Notes: a model not told the origin generated them from the sequence alone. Positions 25,804 to 35,299 are shown, counted from the first letter of the stretch. The stretch: 64,000 bases of DNA from Moraxellaceae bacterium (GCA_030646295.1 JAUSND010000008.1:1-64000); one strand, 5' to 3'. Translations and numbers: made by a program.

Positions 25804-26466
25804 CTACTCCTGCAGTTCGCGAATCTGGCTCAGGCGGGCTCGCTGGTAGCGTTCCTGCCCGATGATTTTGCGCAAGCCGATCAGGGTCTGGTATGGCGTT
25901 TCATGAATGATCAGGTTCACCACGCCAAACGGGATGTTGCCCGCAGGATTGGCGCGGCCAATCATGGTGACCTCGACCTTGCCGCCACCCAGCGGGCGGA
26001 AGATCCAGTCGCCAATCATTTCCGGCATGCGCAAAAAATCCGGGTGCAATGGATACTGCCCCATCGGGGTTGAGCGGCTGCGCACAGTGACTATCCGTGT
26101 TTTTTCATCCTGGGAAACCTGCCCGGCCAGCACCACATCGCGATTGGAAAGAGGCCAGGGAAAATCCGTTTCCGTGCGAATGACAAACGTACTGGCCGCA
26201 TCATCACGGGCCAGCACCTCAATGCGCATGATTCGATAGGCCCACAGGTTGATCCTGTCAGTGTCCATGATCAGGCTGACCAGACCGGACAGACTGCTGT
26301 CCACAACCGTCACCGCCTTGAATGCACTGATCGGAAACCCTGGCTCATCCCGCGTCCAGACTTTCACTCCGTTACGGTCACGCGCAAGCTCCCACTCCAT
26401 CGTACTCGCACTCGCACCGGCTGTTGCAAGCAACAACAGCAGCCCTACCACTCTTGCAAAAATCAT
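25804..26466 (-). CDS. Secreted START-domain protein
   Basis: 220 residues with a signal peptide (MIFARVVGLLLLLATAGASA) and a START lipid-binding fold over about 25-215 (WELARDRNGVKVWTRDEPG; FPWPLSNRDVVL; NPAGNIPFGVVNLI). Such proteins occur widely in gammaproteobacteria; a periplasmic hydrophobic ligand is likely but unknown. It converges with panD and is separated from the TRAP operon upstream by a hairpin. No clear Shine-Dalgarno. Confidence 0.82.
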   Translation of the reverse strand: MIFARVVGLLLLLATAGASASTMEWELARDRNGVKVWTRDEPGFPISAFKAVTVVDSSLSGLVSLIMDTDRINLWAYRIMRIEVLARDDAASTFVIRTETDFPWPLSNRDVVLAGQVSQDEKTRIVTVRSRSTPMGQYPLHPDFLRMPEMIGDWIFRPLGGGKVEVTMIGRANPAGNIPFGVVNLIIHETPYQTLIGLRKIIGQERYQRARLSQIRELQE

Positions 26467-26567
26467 CCAGTCCGCTCACTTGATCAACGACATGCGCAAC
26501 GAGACCGCACCCGGATCATTCACATTTCATATGCCAACACTGTCAGCTCAATAACCAAAGCTCAAGT

Positions 26568-26595
26568 TGCAATATGTGACTTGTCCCATATTGCA
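26568..26595. promoter_or_regulatory. 28-bp inverted repeat, operator-like
   Basis: TGCAATATG (26568-26576), 10-base spacer, CATATTGCA (26587-26595); arms are perfect. It is about 100 bases upstream of the START gene. The AT-rich arms and wide spacer suit a dimeric regulator better than a terminator. The binding protein is unknown. Confidence 0.45.
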
Positions 26596-26607
26596 TGATT
26601 GCCGCAC

Positions 26608-26647
26608 TGATATGACAAGCCGGCCAAAAGGCCGGCTTGTCATATCA
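26608..26647. terminator. Hairpin downstream of the TRAP permease gene
   Basis: An 18-bp perfect stem beginning TGATATGACAAGCCGGCC with an AAAA loop. There is no T-run, so it may act as a 3'-end stabiliser or a terminator in the leftward direction. Confidence 0.7.
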
Positions 26648-26667
26648 GCATGCAGCGAGTGCAGGCA

Positions 26668-28812
26668 TCACGGCAGGCGGAAATGTGGCAGCCAGTTAAA
26701 GAACCCGGTGCCCTTGTAGTCCCAGTCAACAAAGGCGCCGCCATACACCACCAGAATCAATGCCGGCACCATCACGATCAGCGGCAGAATCCAGCGCTCG
26801 TAGCGGTAATAGAAGCTCAGGTGACGCACTTCGGCATCGGCCTCTTCCATCTCCTTTTCACCCACCACCTGACGCGCCAGCAACTGGTTAAGTGCCACGG
26901 GCGGTGACAGGTAACCCAGCTCGAACGCCGTCAGCACGATCATCCAGAAGTGCACAGGATGGATGCCGTTGTTGTACGCCACCGGCGCCACGGTTGCCGT
27001 GACCAGAATGACGGCACCGAACGGGTCCATGACCATGCCGACAAAAACCAGCAGGCCCATCAGCAATGTCAGTGCCAGCCAGATGTTGCCAAAGGTGTGC
27101 GGCACCGCTTCCATGATGCCGGAACGCTCGATCGTGCCGCCCACGGCCACCGACAGCGCCATCAGCAGGATCAGCGCACCGATATGACCAATGGTGTCAT
27201 TGGTGGCCACTCGAATAGACTCCTCAAGCGGCACGCGACGCTCACTGTGCGCCGGCGTATGCGGCAGTTCCGGCATGCGTGGCTCAAGACGTGTCAGCTT
27301 GTCGTAGATGACGATGGTCAGCAGAATGATGGGCAGGATCATCGGCGCCGTGAACTCGTCCAGCTTGGTGTCCAGCACAAGCTTGTAGAAATACACCACC
27401 ACCAGTGTCACCACGATGTACGGAGACACCGGCTTCAAGGCGCGCAACGAAGCAGGCAGCGCAATTGCCGGACTTTCAATCTGCACCTTCTGTTGCCGCA
27501 TGAACTGCGAAACAATCAGGAACAGCGTGGAGGTCATCAGGAACACCCAGATACCCCAGCCATACAGTACCTGTGTCGTCACCTGCTTGTTGAGTGCGGC
27601 AATCACCACAATCAGCAGGCAGGGTGCCAGCACCACACCCAGCGAACCCGACATGGCGGTGGCGGCCAGCGCATACTGGCGACGCGCACCGGCGGCCAGC
27701 ACTTCACGGTAAATCACCGCACCGGCTGCAATCACGAAAATACCGGAGGCGCCGGTATAGGCCGTTGGGAAGGCAGCAATGAACAGGATGACCCAGGTCA
27801 GCATTTCCGGTGACAGCTTCCAGGGACGAATGATGTCGAGGAAAAGGTCCACCACACGGGTCTGCTTGAGCAGCATGCCGGCCCAGATATAGAGCGCGAG
27901 GTTCAGGAACACCCCGGACAGCTCCATCATCTGCCCCAGATAAATGGCCAGGCCAGCATGATGGCCACTGGTAATGAAGCTGGTGCCCGCGCCAATCGCC
28001 ATGAAGGCAAACAGGGGAATGGACAGCAGGGCCTTGCCAACGGAGCCACCTGCTGGCGCATCCTTGGGCGGGAATATCAGTTGCTTGACACTCACCAGCG
28101 CCAGCGTCGAGAACAGCGCCACCCAGATCCAGCTGATATAGGGGCGATCCACCTCAATGCCGGATTTGTTCTGCACTTCCAGAATGTAGTACAGCGACGA
28201 AAATACCAGCACCGAGTTGGCAATGATCATCGCCACGGAGTAAACACGGAAATCCGTGCGATCCTTGGGCGGGCGCAGGGCAATGTGGTGCAGGCCCAGC
28301 GTAGTGGTCACAGCCGCAATCGCCACCATCATCAGCAGCAGCAGGCTGCGGTTTTCCGTACCAAAACGGAAAATACCGAAGAAGGTCGTTTCCACCTTGC
28401 GGAAGGCTTTCACCTTGTCCGTCAGGTGTTCATTGATCTTCTTGTACATTGCGAGCTTTTCGCGACAGAGCTCGTTGGCCTTCTCCATGGACTGGCGCTG
28501 TGCGTCCAGATCCACCGGCTCATCCGCAAACAGGGCATCGATATCATCGACCGGGCCAGCCGCTGCGGCCGGTGCTGTCGTATCAACCACGGCATCCGGA
28601 TTACAGTCAGGCGCCACCGGATCTGCGCGCAGCATGAAATACTGCACCCCGCTATCGGGGTCGCCAAACATGTTTTCACCCATGCGCAGCAACTGGCCAT
28701 GGATCATTTCGCCGGTACCGATGACCAGCGTCAGGATGAGCAATGCAAACACCGGCAGACTGGAGAACCACTCTGACAGGGTGCGATTGAGAAAAGCGGG
28801 CTTCTGATTCAT
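26668..28812 (-). CDS. TRAP transporter fused small and large permease (DctQM-like)
   Basis: 714 residues. The last 440 or so are a DctM-type large permease with many membrane helices (FPTAYTGASGIFVIAAG; MDPFGAVILVTATVAPVA; FELGYLSPPVALNQLLARQV). The first 250 have four helices (about 18-38, 155-178, 188-212, 224-246), the number of a DctQ small subunit, with a long acidic periplasmic loop (about 40-150) inserted after helix 1. TRAP systems import organic acids or similar solutes with a sodium gradient. The substrate is unknown. The leader carries ACAACAACA about 25 bases before the ATG. Confidence 0.86.
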   Translation of the reverse strand: MNQKPAFLNRTLSEWFSSLPVFALLILTLVIGTGEMIHGQLLRMGENMFGDPDSGVQYFMLRADPVAPDCNPDAVVDTTAPAAAAGPVDDIDALFADEPVDLDAQRQSMEKANELCREKLAMYKKINEHLTDKVKAFRKVETTFFGIFRFGTENRSLLLLMMVAIAAVTTTLGLHHIALRPPKDRTDFRVYSVAMIIANSVLVFSSLYYILEVQNKSGIEVDRPYISWIWVALFSTLALVSVKQLIFPPKDAPAGGSVGKALLSIPLFAFMAIGAGTSFITSGHHAGLAIYLGQMMELSGVFLNLALYIWAGMLLKQTRVVDLFLDIIRPWKLSPEMLTWVILFIAAFPTAYTGASGIFVIAAGAVIYREVLAAGARRQYALAATAMSGSLGVVLAPCLLIVVIAALNKQVTTQVLYGWGIWVFLMTSTLFLIVSQFMRQQKVQIESPAIALPASLRALKPVSPYIVVTLVVVYFYKLVLDTKLDEFTAPMILPIILLTIVIYDKLTRLEPRMPELPHTPAHSERRVPLEESIRVATNDTIGHIGALILLMALSVAVGGTIERSGIMEAVPHTFGNIWLALTLLMGLLVFVGMVMDPFGAVILVTATVAPVAYNNGIHPVHFWMIVLTAFELGYLSPPVALNQLLARQVVGEKEMEEADAEVRHLSFYYRYERWILPLIVMVPALILVVYGGAFVDWDYKGTGFFNWLPHFRLP

Positions 28813-28920
28813 ACGAACTCGATCTGGCGTGTGTTGTTGTCATACCCGGCAAAATGGCACAGCCGGAATTTCTTTTTTTCAGCTACCGCCCACACCGGAG
28901 GCGGCATCCGTTTGCAACAA

Positions 28921-28948
28921 GAAAAGCCCCTGCATGCAGGGGCTTTTC
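28921..28948 (-). terminator. Intra-operon attenuator between binding protein and permease genes
   Basis: GAAAAGCCCCTGCA joined to its perfect complement (14 bp each arm) ending in CTTTTCTTG on the minus strand. It would trim transcripts after the binding-protein gene, giving more binding protein than permease. Confidence 0.85.
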
Positions 28949-28960
28949 CGGAGTTAACAC

Positions 28961-29980
28961 TTACTCAAGCTTCTGCGCGCACTCGGCATTGGACGGCTCG
29001 ACCTGGCAACGCACCTTCTTCAGCACCGACATCATGCGCTTGTCGTAAATGCCATCGTTGGTCAGGGCAATACGCGACTCACGCATCATGTTCACGTATT
29101 TTTCCTTGTCGGCTGCCGGAATCTGCATCCAGAACTTCTTGTCGATATCGCCCTCTGCGCCGGTAATCAGGCTCATGGCGCGGGGATACTGCGACTGGAT
29201 GTATTCACGCGACTTCTGGCCGAAACCTTCCGGGAATTTTTCGCGGCGGATGATGACCTGCAGGGTCAGCTGCAGCAGCGGGAAGTTGACGATGGCGCCA
29301 CGGGTACCAAGACCCTTGTGCAGTTCCAGCGGCTTGAAGCCGGCGGCTGGCGAACCGATGATGTCCACCGAGCCATTATTGAACTTGCCGGCAAAGTTGG
29401 TGATGTCGGACGCAACAGGCTGGGCACCCACCTGCTGTACCAGCTTGGCCTGTGCCTTGTCATAGTCCAGCACTGCAATCTTCTTGCCGGACAGCTTGCC
29501 AACGTTGTTGATCTGGCGGTCATTCACAAAGAGGTAGGCAGCACCCATCGGAGTCACACCAGCCACTTCGTAGTTGCCACTCACCATCAGCTTGGCGGCC
29601 GCTGGCGAGGAGATGGTGGCAAGTGCCTTCTGCAGCATGGAGTACGCAGGCAGCGAACCGATGGAGTCGATACTGCCCGTGAAGGAGTTGAACTGGCGGC
29701 CGCGCAGGCCGGTCATCACCACGGCGTCACACTGGCCCGCCTTGAAGTCTTCACCGGCAATCTTTTCGTCGGTATAGGCCTTCATGTCGATGTTGGCGCC
29801 CCACTTGGCAGCAGCCAGCTTGTAGTCCTTCATCATGTTGAACACATCCCCCTGGGCACCAATGATGTCCCAGACGCACAACGTCTGCTTGCCAGCCGCC
29901 ATGGCGGAGGAGGACAGGGCCAAGGCAGCACCCGCCACCAGCAGGCGGGCACCACGGGAGTACTTCGTCAACGTTTGCAT
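28961..29980 (-). CDS. TRAP-associated periplasmic solute-binding protein
   Basis: 339 residues with a signal peptide ending SSSAMAAGK. The mature protein (LCVWDIIGAQGDVFNMMKDYKLAAAKWGAN...) is a two-lobed binding protein of a type often annotated 'putative solute-binding protein' beside TRAP permeases (I recall DUF6091); it is not classical DctP. AGGAGC before ATG 29980 fixes the start, ten codons inside the open frame. It lies between the TatT-like lipoprotein and the fused permease on one strand. Confidence 0.8.
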   Translation of the reverse strand: MQTLTKYSRGARLLVAGAALALSSSAMAAGKQTLCVWDIIGAQGDVFNMMKDYKLAAAKWGANIDMKAYTDEKIAGEDFKAGQCDAVVMTGLRGRQFNSFTGSIDSIGSLPAYSMLQKALATISSPAAAKLMVSGNYEVAGVTPMGAAYLFVNDRQINNVGKLSGKKIAVLDYDKAQAKLVQQVGAQPVASDITNFAGKFNNGSVDIIGSPAAGFKPLELHKGLGTRGAIVNFPLLQLTLQVIIRREKFPEGFGQKSREYIQSQYPRAMSLITGAEGDIDKKFWMQIPAADKEKYVNMMRESRIALTNDGIYDKRMMSVLKKVRCQVEPSNAECAQKLE

Positions 29981-30041
29981 GCAATGCTCCTGAAACAGGT
30001 TTTCAGCCAAATAACGCAGTGGATAGGGGGAACCGGCGACC

Positions 30042-31085
30042 TCAAAGGAGGTCGTCGATCTCTACGCCTTCATCCTGAAGGGCAGGCTTTTCATCCCAGA
30101 ACTTGCCCAGACTGCCCGGCGGGGTACGGCTGCCGGTCTTTTCAGTCCAGTAACGGTCGGAAATGTTCTGCACGATCAGGAAGGCCATTTTGTCGATGAG
30201 ACGGTAGTTCGGGTTAACCGCCATTTCCTGGGTTGCCGCAAAAGCAGTAATGGAGTCGCGGATCAGCGCTTCATCACCCTTGGTGTACGCCGACATGGCA
30301 TACATGGCATGCGGCAGTCTTACGCCGGTACGTTCGGCAATGCGCATGCTCTGCTTGATGGTTTCCCATGGGTCGCCCTTGCCTTCGCCGGCACCGGGCA
30401 GCAGGTTCCAGATGGCGGCACGGGTTGCCAGCGGCGCACCCCACCACTTGTTGTTATCCAGACACTGCATGCCGCGCTCAACCTTGGCACCGATGTCCTT
30501 GGGCACGCCGACGGCCTGCTGTGCCGTGATGTCGTTGACGATGGACTGCACGCCCACCACCATGCCCATCAGGTAAACCAGCTCGTCAAACTCGTTCTTG
30601 AACTTGGGGCACTTGTCGCCAATCGGGGACTTGCGCTTGACCTCGTAGTGGTTAACAAACGCCTGATAACCGGCATACTGGCGACGGGCAGCCAGTTCGG
30701 CCTCGCGCTTCTGCTGGATACGGGCATCCTGGGCTTCGTCAATCAGGTTGGCCTTGGCGGCGCGCAGGTAGCGCAGCTCGTGCTCGAATGCACGCTGTTC
30801 GGCACACAGGCCGGCAGAGGCGTACTGGACCACGAGAATCTGGTCGGCATCGGCCTTCAGGCCCCACGCCGTGCCCAGCATCAGTGGGGTAATGGCTTCG
30901 CCAGCCGCACAGCCCATCTGGGCATCGTCCATCTTGAGCAGCGGCGGAATGATATGGTTTTCAGTGAAACGCAGCGCAATGTTGGCGCCGGTCTTGTTGA
31001 TCTGGGAGCAGCCAGAGAGCACGGCAGCACCTGTCACAAATGCGCCGATGACGCCCCAACGGAGCAGACGATGTGTACCCATCAT
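30042..31085 (-). CDS. TatT-like lipoprotein, TRAP T-component
   Basis: 347 residues from the first of two adjacent ATGs, preceded by GAGGGG. The signal peptide ends in a lipobox (VLSGC), so it is lipid-anchored. The rest is largely alpha-helical with repeated motifs (DDAQMGCAAGEAITPLMLG; ADADQILVVQYASAGLCAEQRAFEHELRYLRAAKAN) resembling the TPR-like T-component (TatT) of TPR-associated TRAP transporters. That assignment is by pattern only. Genes for the binding protein and permease follow. Confidence 0.65.
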   Translation of the reverse strand: MMGTHRLLRWGVIGAFVTGAAVLSGCSQINKTGANIALRFTENHIIPPLLKMDDAQMGCAAGEAITPLMLGTAWGLKADADQILVVQYASAGLCAEQRAFEHELRYLRAAKANLIDEAQDARIQQKREAELAARRQYAGYQAFVNHYEVKRKSPIGDKCPKFKNEFDELVYLMGMVVGVQSIVNDITAQQAVGVPKDIGAKVERGMQCLDNNKWWGAPLATRAAIWNLLPGAGEGKGDPWETIKQSMRIAERTGVRLPHAMYAMSAYTKGDEALIRDSITAFAATQEMAVNPNYRLIDKMAFLIVQNISDRYWTEKTGSRTPPGSLGKFWDEKPALQDEGVEIDDLL

Positions 31086-31100
31086 GGAGATCCCCTCAAG

Positions 31101-31145
31101 GTTCTTTGTTTTTTTATTGGAGCCCGGCCGTCGCTTGTTGTTGTA
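31101..31145 (-). promoter_or_regulatory. A-rich leader of the TRAP operon, candidate Hfq/Crc site
   Basis: On the minus strand the TatT mRNA leader has ACAACAACAA (about 31134-31145) and AATAAAAAAACAAAGAA (31102-31118), ending about 17 bases before the ATG and abutting the Shine-Dalgarno. AANAANAA-type runs near the ribosome site are the targets of Hfq-Crc in Pseudomonas. Confidence 0.45.
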
Positions 31146-31208
31146 TGACGGCAAACCCATTGGCAGGGCAAAATTAGCTGGGCAACGATAGCATCAAGCC
31201 GGAAAACA

Positions 31209-31234
31209 GAAAAGCCGCCAACAGGCGGCTTTTC
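31209..31234 (-). terminator. Terminator after pnp
   Basis: Minus strand GAAAAGCCGCC, 4-base loop, GGCGGCTTTTC then TGTTTTCC. A second imperfect stem (TCATCCGGG...CCCGGATGA, 31248-31278) precedes it. Confidence 0.85.
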
Positions 31235-31284
31235 CGTGCTTTTTTGTCATCCGGGGCCTTTTTTGCAGGCCCGGATGACCGGAC

Positions 31285-33381
31285 TCAGGCCTGGGCAGTC
31301 TCGGCAGCCAGTTCCTTCATGGACAGCTTGATACGACCGCGCTGATCCACGTCCATCACCTTGACCTTAACAACCTGGCCTTCCTTCAGGTAGTCGGACA
31401 CATTTTCCACACGCTCGTTGGCGATCTGGGAGATGTGCACGAGACCGTCTGTACCCGGCATGATGGTCACGAAGGCGCCGAAATCGACGATACGGGCAAC
31501 CGTACCCTCATAGATGGTACCGACTTCCACTTCTGCCGTGATGGCCTGCACCTTGGCCAGGGCTGCCTGGGTGGCACCCTTGGTTTCGCCATAGATACGC
31601 ACCAGACCGGTGTCATCGATGTCGATGGTGGCCTTGGTTTCTTCGCAGATGGAACGGATCATGGAACCGCCCTTGCCGATCACATCACGGATCTTCTCCG
31701 GGTTGATGTTGATGGTGGCATAGGTCGGGGCATTGCCGTTCACTTCAGGACGGGAAACCGCCAGCACTTCATTCATGGCCTTGAGGATGTGCAGACGACC
31801 CTCACGCGCCTGATTGAGCGCGGTCTCCATGATTTCTTCGTTGATGCCTTCGATCTTGATGTCCATCTGCAGTGCGGTCACGCCATGAGCGGTACCGGCC
31901 ACCTTGAAGTCCATGTCGCCGAGGTGATCTTCGTCGCCCAGGATGTCGGACAGCACGGCAAAGCGATCGCCTTCCTTCACCAGACCCATGGCAATACCGG
32001 CCACTGGCGCCTTGACCGGCACACCGGCATCCATCAGTGCCAGCGAAGCGCCGCAAATGGAGGCCATCGACGAGGAACCGTTGGATTCGGTGATGTCGGA
32101 CACCACGCGAATGGCGTACGGGAACTTTTCCGCTGCCGGCAGCATGGGCTGCACGCCACGACGGGCCAGACGACCATGGCCGATTTCACGACGCTTCGGG
32201 CCGGACTCGCGACCGGTTTCACCCACGGAGTACGCAGGGAAGTTGTAGTGCAGCATGAAGTGATCAGTACGCGTGCCTTCCAGCGCATCAATCATCATGG
32301 CATCGCGTGAACCACCCAGTGTCGCGGTAACGATGGCCTGGGTTTCGCCACGCGTGAACAGTGCAGAGCCGTGAACCTTTGGCAGCACACCGACTTCAAT
32401 GGCGATCTGGCGCACGGTCTTGGTGTCACGACCATCAATACGCGGCTTGCCGGAGAGGATGTTGTCGCGCACGGTACGGTACTTGAGGTCTTCGAACAGT
32501 GTCTCGACTTCATCGGCATCCACGTCGCTACCTTCCGGTGCAAACTGGGCCAGCGCGGCTTTCTTGATTTCGCCAAGACGGGTGTAGCGATCCTGCTTTT
32601 CGCGAATCGTGTACGCCTCGGAAATCTGGCCTTCAAAGGCAGACTTCAGTGATGCCTTGAGATCGGCATTCTGTGCAGGTGCCTGCCAGTCCCACGGAGT
32701 CACGCCCACTTCAGCGGCAAATTCCTTGATGGCACGAATGGCAACCTGCATTTCGTCATGACCGAACAGCACGGCGCCCAGCATTTCATCTTCGCTGAGT
32801 TCCTTGGCTTCGGATTCCACCATCAGCACAGCCTTTTCCGTACCGGCAACGACCAGATCCAGATCAGATGTCTTCAGCTGTTCGTAGGTCGGGTTAACGA
32901 TGTACTCGCTGTTGATGTACGCAACACGGGCACCGGCAATCGGGCCATTGAAGGGCAGACCGGAAATGGACAGGGCAGCGGAGGCACCAAGAATGGCAGC
33001 GATATCCGGATCGGTCAGCTTGTCGGAAGACACCACGGTGGCAGTGATCTGCACTTCGTTGATGAAACCTTCGGGGAACAGCGGACGAATCGGACGGTCG
33101 ATCAGACGCGAGGTCAGCGTTTCTTTTTCAGTCGGACGGCCTTCACGCTTGAAATAGCCACCCGGGATACGGCCGGCAGCGTAGGTCTTTTCCTGGTAGT
33201 TGACGGTCATCGGGAAGAAGTCCTGCCCCTGCTTGACCTTCTTGTTACCAACAACAGCCACCAGCACGGTGACGCCACCCATGGTGACCAGCACGGAGGA
33301 TGCCTGGCGGGCGATACGACCGGTTTCCAGCACAACCGTCTGCTGACCGAACTGGAATTCCTTGCGAACAATCTTGAACAT
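31285..33381 (-). CDS. pnp: Polynucleotide phosphorylase
   Basis: 3'-5' phosphorolytic exoribonuclease, core of the RNA degradosome. 698 residues: two RNase PH domains (about 1-225 and 310-545; catalytic-side motif [17 protein letters not shown] reads here as [17 protein letters not shown]), a KH domain near 555-615 ([10 protein letters not shown]) and an S1 domain at about 620-690 ([13 protein letters not shown]). AGAGGA upstream of the ATG. It follows rpsO, the conserved order, with hairpins between the two. Confidence 0.97.
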   Translation of the reverse strand: MFKIVRKEFQFGQQTVVLETGRIARQASSVLVTMGGVTVLVAVVGNKKVKQGQDFFPMTVNYQEKTYAAGRIPGGYFKREGRPTEKETLTSRLIDRPIRPLFPEGFINEVQITATVVSSDKLTDPDIAAILGASAALSISGLPFNGPIAGARVAYINSEYIVNPTYEQLKTSDLDLVVAGTEKAVLMVESEAKELSEDEMLGAVLFGHDEMQVAIRAIKEFAAEVGVTPWDWQAPAQNADLKASLKSAFEGQISEAYTIREKQDRYTRLGEIKKAALAQFAPEGSDVDADEVETLFEDLKYRTVRDNILSGKPRIDGRDTKTVRQIAIEVGVLPKVHGSALFTRGETQAIVTATLGGSRDAMMIDALEGTRTDHFMLHYNFPAYSVGETGRESGPKRREIGHGRLARRGVQPMLPAAEKFPYAIRVVSDITESNGSSSMASICGASLALMDAGVPVKAPVAGIAMGLVKEGDRFAVLSDILGDEDHLGDMDFKVAGTAHGVTALQMDIKIEGINEEIMETALNQAREGRLHILKAMNEVLAVSRPEVNGNAPTYATININPEKIRDVIGKGGSMIRSICEETKATIDIDDTGLVRIYGETKGATQAALAKVQAITAEVEVGTIYEGTVARIVDFGAFVTIMPGTDGLVHISQIANERVENVSDYLKEGQVVKVKVMDVDQRGRIKLSMKELAAETAQA

Positions 33382-33450
33382 GTTTCGGGTTCCTCTTTCT
33401 TTCAGATTGGTTCCGGCACTGACCGGAACCGGCTTTGCCTTCGGAGGCCC

Positions 33451-33486
33451 CTAACAGATGCAGTCGGCATGAACTGCATCTGTTAG
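33451..33486 (-). other. pnp leader hairpin
   Basis: CTAACAGATGCAGT, 8-base loop, and its perfect complement lie 70-105 bases before pnp. A second small stem, GGTTCCGG...CCGGAACC, is closer to the gene. E. coli pnp has a leader stem cut by RNase III in autoregulation; the same role here is inference. Confidence 0.6.
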
Positions 33487-33546
33487 AAGCCTCTCCAATG
33501 GCGATTCTTTTTTACATCAGCACATTTTTACATCAGCACAAAAGAA

Positions 33547-33570
33547 CCGGGGAGCGCGAACGCTCCCCGG
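33547..33570 (-). terminator. Terminator after rpsO
   Basis: Minus strand CCGGGGAGCG, UUCG loop, CGCTCCCCGG then TTCTTTTG. A stable UUCG tetraloop with a following T-rich run; partial read-through would feed pnp. Confidence 0.88.
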
Positions 33571-33579
33571 TTTGCACAC

Positions 33580-33849
33580 TCAGCGACGCAGACCCAGGGT
33601 CTGGATCAGCGCAACGTAGCGGGCACTGTCCTTGCGGTTCAGGTAGTCCAGCAGCTTGCGGCGCTGGTTCACCATGCGGATCAGGCCACGACGGGAGTGG
33701 TGGTCATGCTTGTGAGCCTTGAAGTGGGACTGCAGATCATCGATCTGAGCCGACAGCAGGGCCACCTGCACTTCCGGAGATCCCGTATCACCTTGGGCGC
33801 GGGCAAACTTGGCAACGATATCTGCCTTGTCTTGAACTGTTAAAGACAT
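33580..33849 (-). CDS. rpsO: Ribosomal protein uS15
   Basis: 89-residue 30S protein that binds 16S rRNA early in assembly, the exact usual length. Typical segments are [23 protein letters not shown] and [13 protein letters not shown] precedes ATG 33849; the longer open frame (to 33945) is not used. It sits between truB and pnp. Confidence 0.98.
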   Translation of the reverse strand: MSLTVQDKADIVAKFARAQGDTGSPEVQVALLSAQIDDLQSHFKAHKHDHHSRRGLIRMVNQRRKLLDYLNRKDSARYVALIQTLGLRR

Positions 33850-33974
33850 GTTAGTACTCCACAATGAGATGCCATTAAAAAAAGACGTCCGACCGCGCAT
33901 CTCTACAGTCGTCGTCGCAGGCGGCATTGCTGCCACCTGTTGCACTGACCGGCTTGTGACCGGCCAATATCAAT

Positions 33975-34901
33975 TCATTCTACCATCGAGCGGATCAGAC
34001 GGCGCGGCGCCACACGCCCCTCGTCATCAATCGCCCCGACCCCCAGGAAGGTGCCATCCTGCTCGAACACCAGCACATCACCCCCGGCAGGGGCTCCCGG
34101 ACAACGCACCGGCTGGCCGTGGCGCAGATAATACGCTGCATTCTCGGAGAGCTCCACGCGCGGCCAGCTGGCCAAGCCCGCCCAGGGCGGCAGGAGCAGC
34201 TTGTCTATGGCCTCATGACCACCTTCGGCCAGTGCCGACTCCACCTGCTCCAGCGTCACCATGACCGGCTGCTCGAACGGGCCCAGCGACAGGCGCCGCA
34301 GCATGACCACATGGGCGCCACAGCCCAGCACCTTGCCGATGTCTTCTGCCAGCGAGCGTATATAGGTGCCCTTGCTGACATGCGCCTCCAGTGTCCACTC
34401 GTCGGCATCCGCCTGCAGCAGGGCAAGGCGATACACCGTGATATGGCGGGCGGGGCGCTCGATCTCGATACCCTTGCGCGCCAGCTCGTAGAGCGGGCGG
34501 CCATCCTTCTTCAGGGCCGAGAACATCGATGGCACCTGGTCAATCTCGCCGCGGAAGCGCTCCAGCACTGCCTCGATGGCGGCGGCATCCAGCACCGGCA
34601 CCGGCGCCTCGCTGATGATGTCGCCTTCAGCGTCGCCGGTCGTGGTCGCCACACCCAGACGAATGCGGGTGACATACACCTTGTCGGCATCCAGCAGGTA
34701 CTGGGTAAATTTTGATGCTTCACCGAGGCACACCGGCAGCAGGCCGGTCGCCAGCGGATCGAGGCTGCCGGTATGGCCAGCCTTGTCGGCCTGGTACAGG
34801 TGACGAATCCTCATCAGGGCCTGGTTGGACGTAATGCCTTGCGGCTTGTCCAGCAACAGCACCCCATCCACCGGACGGCGAGGGCGACGCGGCTTGCTCA
34901 T
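33975..34901 (-). CDS. truB: tRNA pseudouridine(55) synthase
   Basis: Makes the universal pseudouridine 55 of the T loop. 308 residues; the catalytic aspartate is in AGHTGSLDPLATG (about residues 40-52), followed by the family motif KTYIRSL-like KGTYIRSLAEDIG. A PUA-like C-terminal part follows. Its ATG overlaps the rbfA stop (ATGA). Confidence 0.96.
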   Translation of the reverse strand: MSKPRRPRRPVDGVLLLDKPQGITSNQALMRIRHLYQADKAGHTGSLDPLATGLLPVCLGEASKFTQYLLDADKVYVTRIRLGVATTTGDAEGDIISEAPVPVLDAAAIEAVLERFRGEIDQVPSMFSALKKDGRPLYELARKGIEIERPARHITVYRLALLQADADEWTLEAHVSKGTYIRSLAEDIGKVLGCGAHVVMLRRLSLGPFEQPVMVTLEQVESALAEGGHEAIDKLLLPPWAGLASWPRVELSENAAYYLRHGQPVRCPGAPAGGDVLVFEQDGTFLGVGAIDDEGRVAPRRLIRSMVE

Positions 34902-35299
34902 GGAGCCTCGGGCGCGTCCGGCTCGTCACCACGAGCACTGGCGCGCTCGCGATCTTCATTGACGGCGGTCGTAATGAGCGCCGCCATGCGATTGCCACGC
35001 GCGGTCACTTCATCAAAATGAAAACGGATACGCGGCGTGATGCGAGTCTTCAGGCCACGCCCCAGCTCGCCCCGCAAAAAGCCGGCGGCCGCGTTCAGCA
35101 CTTCCAGACTGCTGTCCGGCTTTTCGTCCAGCGTCGCACCCAGCACGGTGACATAGACATCGGCATAGCTCATGTCCGGGCTCACCTTTACGCTCGAGAT
35201 GGTCACCATCCCGAGACGCGGGTCTTTCAGTTCCTGACGGATCATCACCGACAGATCGCGCTGGATCTGATCGCCAAGACGTTGCGTACGCTGACTCAT
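34898..35299 (-). CDS. rbfA: Ribosome-binding factor A
   Basis: Late 30S maturation and cold-adaptation factor. 133 residues with a KH-like fold; the typical start MSQRTQRLGDQIQRDLSVMI, the DPRLGMVTISSVKVSPDMSYADVYV core, and the C-terminal RIRFHFDE are present. AGAGG before ATG 35299. Its stop overlaps truB; infB is upstream after a long hairpin. Confidence 0.95.
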   Translation of the reverse strand: MSQRTQRLGDQIQRDLSVMIRQELKDPRLGMVTISSVKVSPDMSYADVYVTVLGATLDEKPDSSLEVLNAAAGFLRGELGRGLKTRITPRIRFHFDEVTARGNRMAALITTAVNEDRERASARGDEPDAPEAP

